The position numbers and the translations under genes were made by a program. A model generated the notes under the pieces. That model was not told the DNA's origin. It worked only from the letters and a program-made list of their open reading frames with translations, and ran no database searches. Shown piece by piece: positions 62,634 through 64,000 of a DNA stretch of 64,000 nucleotides. The number at the start of each line of letters is the position of its first letter. Position 1 is the first letter of the stretch. Source of the DNA: Capsulimonadaceae bacterium (lineage in GTDB: Bacteria > Armatimonadota > Armatimonadia > Armatimonadales > Capsulimonadaceae); contig JARLGU010000028.1 in NCBI GenBank assembly GCA_031292625.1, positions 1 through 64,000 on the forward strand, read 5' to 3'.

Positions 62634-62972
62634 CTATGCCGCCGTCGGGGGCGTTTTTAAATCAGGGCACTGCCACGGCGTCTCGCCCGCGAGATCGTTG
62701 CCGCCTCGAATGGCAATCGTAGAGCCCGCCTTCATGACGAGGTGTTCGACGGGTATCAGGTGCTTTCGCGAGCCAAAGAGCGTCTTACACTCGACTTCGA
62801 CGAATACGACTCTGCCATTATCGTGGCTGACCACGAACTCGCGGATCGTGCCAATGGGCTTGCCGTCCGAATCGTGGACTTGCTTGCCCCGAATATCATG
62901 CTCCGGTGAGAGAGTGAGCGGCAAATCGCTCAGAAAATGTAGGACGTTCTCGTCGTGAAGAGATGTGCTCAC
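62634..62972 (-). CDS. PRC-barrel-like domain protein
   Basis: 112 residues from a GTG start with AAAGG eight bases upstream. The core LSPEHDIRGKQVHDSDGKPI, GTIREFVVSHDNGRVVFVEV and SRKHLIPVEHLVMKAGSTIA matches PRC-barrel domains, small beta-barrels found in stress, photosynthetic and RNA-processing proteins. The domain predicts binding to proteins or cofactors but no specific function. No signal peptide or membrane helix. Confidence 0.75.
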   Translation of the reverse strand: MSTSLHDENVLHFLSDLPLTLSPEHDIRGKQVHDSDGKPIGTIREFVVSHDNGRVVFVEVECKTLFGSRKHLIPVEHLVMKAGSTIAIRGGNDLAGETPWQCPDLKTPPTAA

Positions 62973-63046
62973 TGGGACAACCTTTCTTCCCTGATCCGGT
63001 CCAGCCGATCGCGCGATAGCGAGCATTACCCAAAATCCGTCAGTTG

Positions 63047-64000
63047 CTAACATGCCCCGGCATCTGCCGGTTTTTTGGAAGAATCGAACGCGGAGCGGCG
63101 CATTTCGCGCCAGCAGAGCAGGCCGAAGCCAATGAGCGAGAGGGCGGAAATGACGGCCCCGGCGAGGAAGGCGGGTGGGAGGTAGTTAAGCAGGAAATGA
63201 TGGCGGCCGGCTACGACCGGAACGCCGATTTCCATATAGTTGGCCGGCATCGGCGTATAGGTTTTCTGGGCCGATCCCGGCAGGGCGGTCGCGTGGAAAA
63301 AGCGGCTGTATGTATCGGTAATCACGACGATCCCCGAGGTTGGCGTGTCAACCTGGACGTCCAGCGTGTCCGAATCTCGCCACGCGACGCGCACCTGCCC
63401 CGGCGGCGCACTTGGCGGCGGAGAGACTGGGGCGATGCTGGGCTTCCGCTCGAGGACGGTTTCGTGCAGCGCATCAAATTGGGGATCGAGAACGACGGGC
63501 AGGATATGGTCGCGTCCCGTAAACCGGCGATAGCGATAGACGATCAATCCGTGTGGCAGCGGGTTGTCCACTTCGGAGAGACTGATCTTGTCGCCGATCC
63601 AAGTGAATACGTATTTCAGCCGCAAGAGGCGCAGCGGGACGCTCGGATGGCGCAGCGACGCGTACATTGTGGCCGAATCGATATCGCCCCCCTCGGAACC
63701 GATTACGAACTCGGCATACCGGCGCAAGACCATCGGATCGTAACCCCAGATGTCGAACATGCGGTACGCCATTGTTCTGTTCGAGGGAATGGGGTTCTGG
63801 GCAATCCTGTAGTCGCCCGGAAAGCTCTTGTAGAATGCGGTCATCATCGCCGGACGCGTCTGCGACGGCTGGAACGTCGTCACGGTCGCGCGTGCGAATG
63901 CAAACATCTCGATGCACGCGCAGGTTACGATCAGCCACGTCCAGACGCGAGAGCGTTGTGTGCCCCAGATTGCGCCTCCAATTAAAAAGAAGATTGCCGC
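63047..64000 (-). CDS. YfhO-like membrane protein, C-terminal part
   Basis: The frame is open from 64000 and stops at 63047, so the 5' part lies beyond the window. The visible 317 residues include two membrane helices (AAIFFLIGGAIW... and WLIVTCACIEMFAFAR), a large outside domain with MFDIWGYDPMVLRRYAEFV, VYRYRRFTGRD and SGIVVITDTYSRFFH, and a last helix FLAGAVISALSLIGFGLLCW. The order of domain, PVVAGRHHFLLNYLPPAFLAG and final helix is that of YfhO-family proteins, which act in transfer of sugars onto wall polymers. Specific role unknown. Confidence 0.75.
   Translation of the reverse strand, partial: AAIFFLIGGAIWGTQRSRVWTWLIVTCACIEMFAFARATVTTFQPSQTRPAMMTAFYKSFPGDYRIAQNPIPSNRTMAYRMFDIWGYDPMVLRRYAEFVIGSEGGDIDSATMYASLRHPSVPLRLLRLKYVFTWIGDKISLSEVDNPLPHGLIVYRYRRFTGRDHILPVVLDPQFDALHETVLERKPSIAPVSPPPSAPPGQVRVAWRDSDTLDVQVDTPTSGIVVITDTYSRFFHATALPGSAQKTYTPMPANYMEIGVPVVAGRHHFLLNYLPPAFLAGAVISALSLIGFGLLCWREMRRSAFDSSKKPADAGAC

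Noticed and set aside
61449-62660. 403-codon open frame on the plus strand
   Set aside because: It is antisense to the PhyH gene at 61542-62444, which has conserved motifs and a ribosome-binding site. Such long antisense frames are common at this GC content.

Overview
The window looks like chromosome of a GC-rich environmental bacterium of the phylum Armatimonadota, probably close to Capsulimonas. This is inferred from family content, not from a marker-gene search. The main reasons are eight DUF1559 pseudopilin genes with the near-invariant [19 protein letters not shown] start, a large set of secreted polysaccharide-active enzymes, chimeric GntR/LacI-type regulators and a K+-independent membrane pyrophosphatase.

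Layout. 1-4.8 kb: the tail of a protein with DNAJC11-C-like (DUF3395) repeats, hppA and rph. 5-34.4 kb: a carbohydrate-utilisation region made of repeated cassettes. Each combines a transcription regulator, one or two DUF1559 pseudopilins and one or more exported glycosidases or beta-helix proteins. The enzymes are two GH5-like, two GH51-like, one GH42/agarase-like, one parallel beta-helix protein, a toroid enzyme, a CBM protein and an ADP-ribosylglycohydrolase-fold protein. 34.6-48.4 kb: a defence island bounded by decayed mobile DNA. It holds an internally deleted IS21 element, an RHS fragment, a complete type I-B CRISPR-Cas operon (cas6, cas8b, cas7, cas5, cas3, cas4, cas1, cas2), an array of 39 recognisable repeats plus one degenerate terminal repeat, and a serine-recombinase remnant. 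48.5-62.4 kb: a second carbohydrate region with a beta-helix protein, a GntR/LacI chimera, a Tat-exported glycosidase with its own DUF1559 gene, a LacI regulator, two phytanoyl-CoA-dioxygenase-like proteins, a 2-hydroxyacid dehydrogenase and a heparinase II/III-like lyase. rpsU is embedded in it. The window ends with a PRC-barrel protein and the 3' part of a YfhO-like membrane protein gene.

How it works together. Many cassettes have a textbook -35/-10 promoter with a 17-bp spacer. Several promoters are followed by a 16-bp imperfect palindrome of LacI-operator type (GAC-K-AA-K-CG-M-TT-M-GTC), which suggests a regulon joining pseudopilins, a GH5 enzyme and the ADP-ribosylglycohydrolase-like protein. 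In three cassettes the pseudopilin stop codon abuts or overlaps the start codon of the secreted enzyme, which suggests fixed co-production. A 250-bp intergenic repeat with imperfect inverted ends occurs in three good copies and one degraded copy.

The candidate new system is the regulator + DUF1559 pseudopilin + exported polysaccharide enzyme cassette. It could be an Armatimonadota counterpart of polysaccharide-utilisation loci in which a dedicated pseudopilin-like protein is made with each enzyme.
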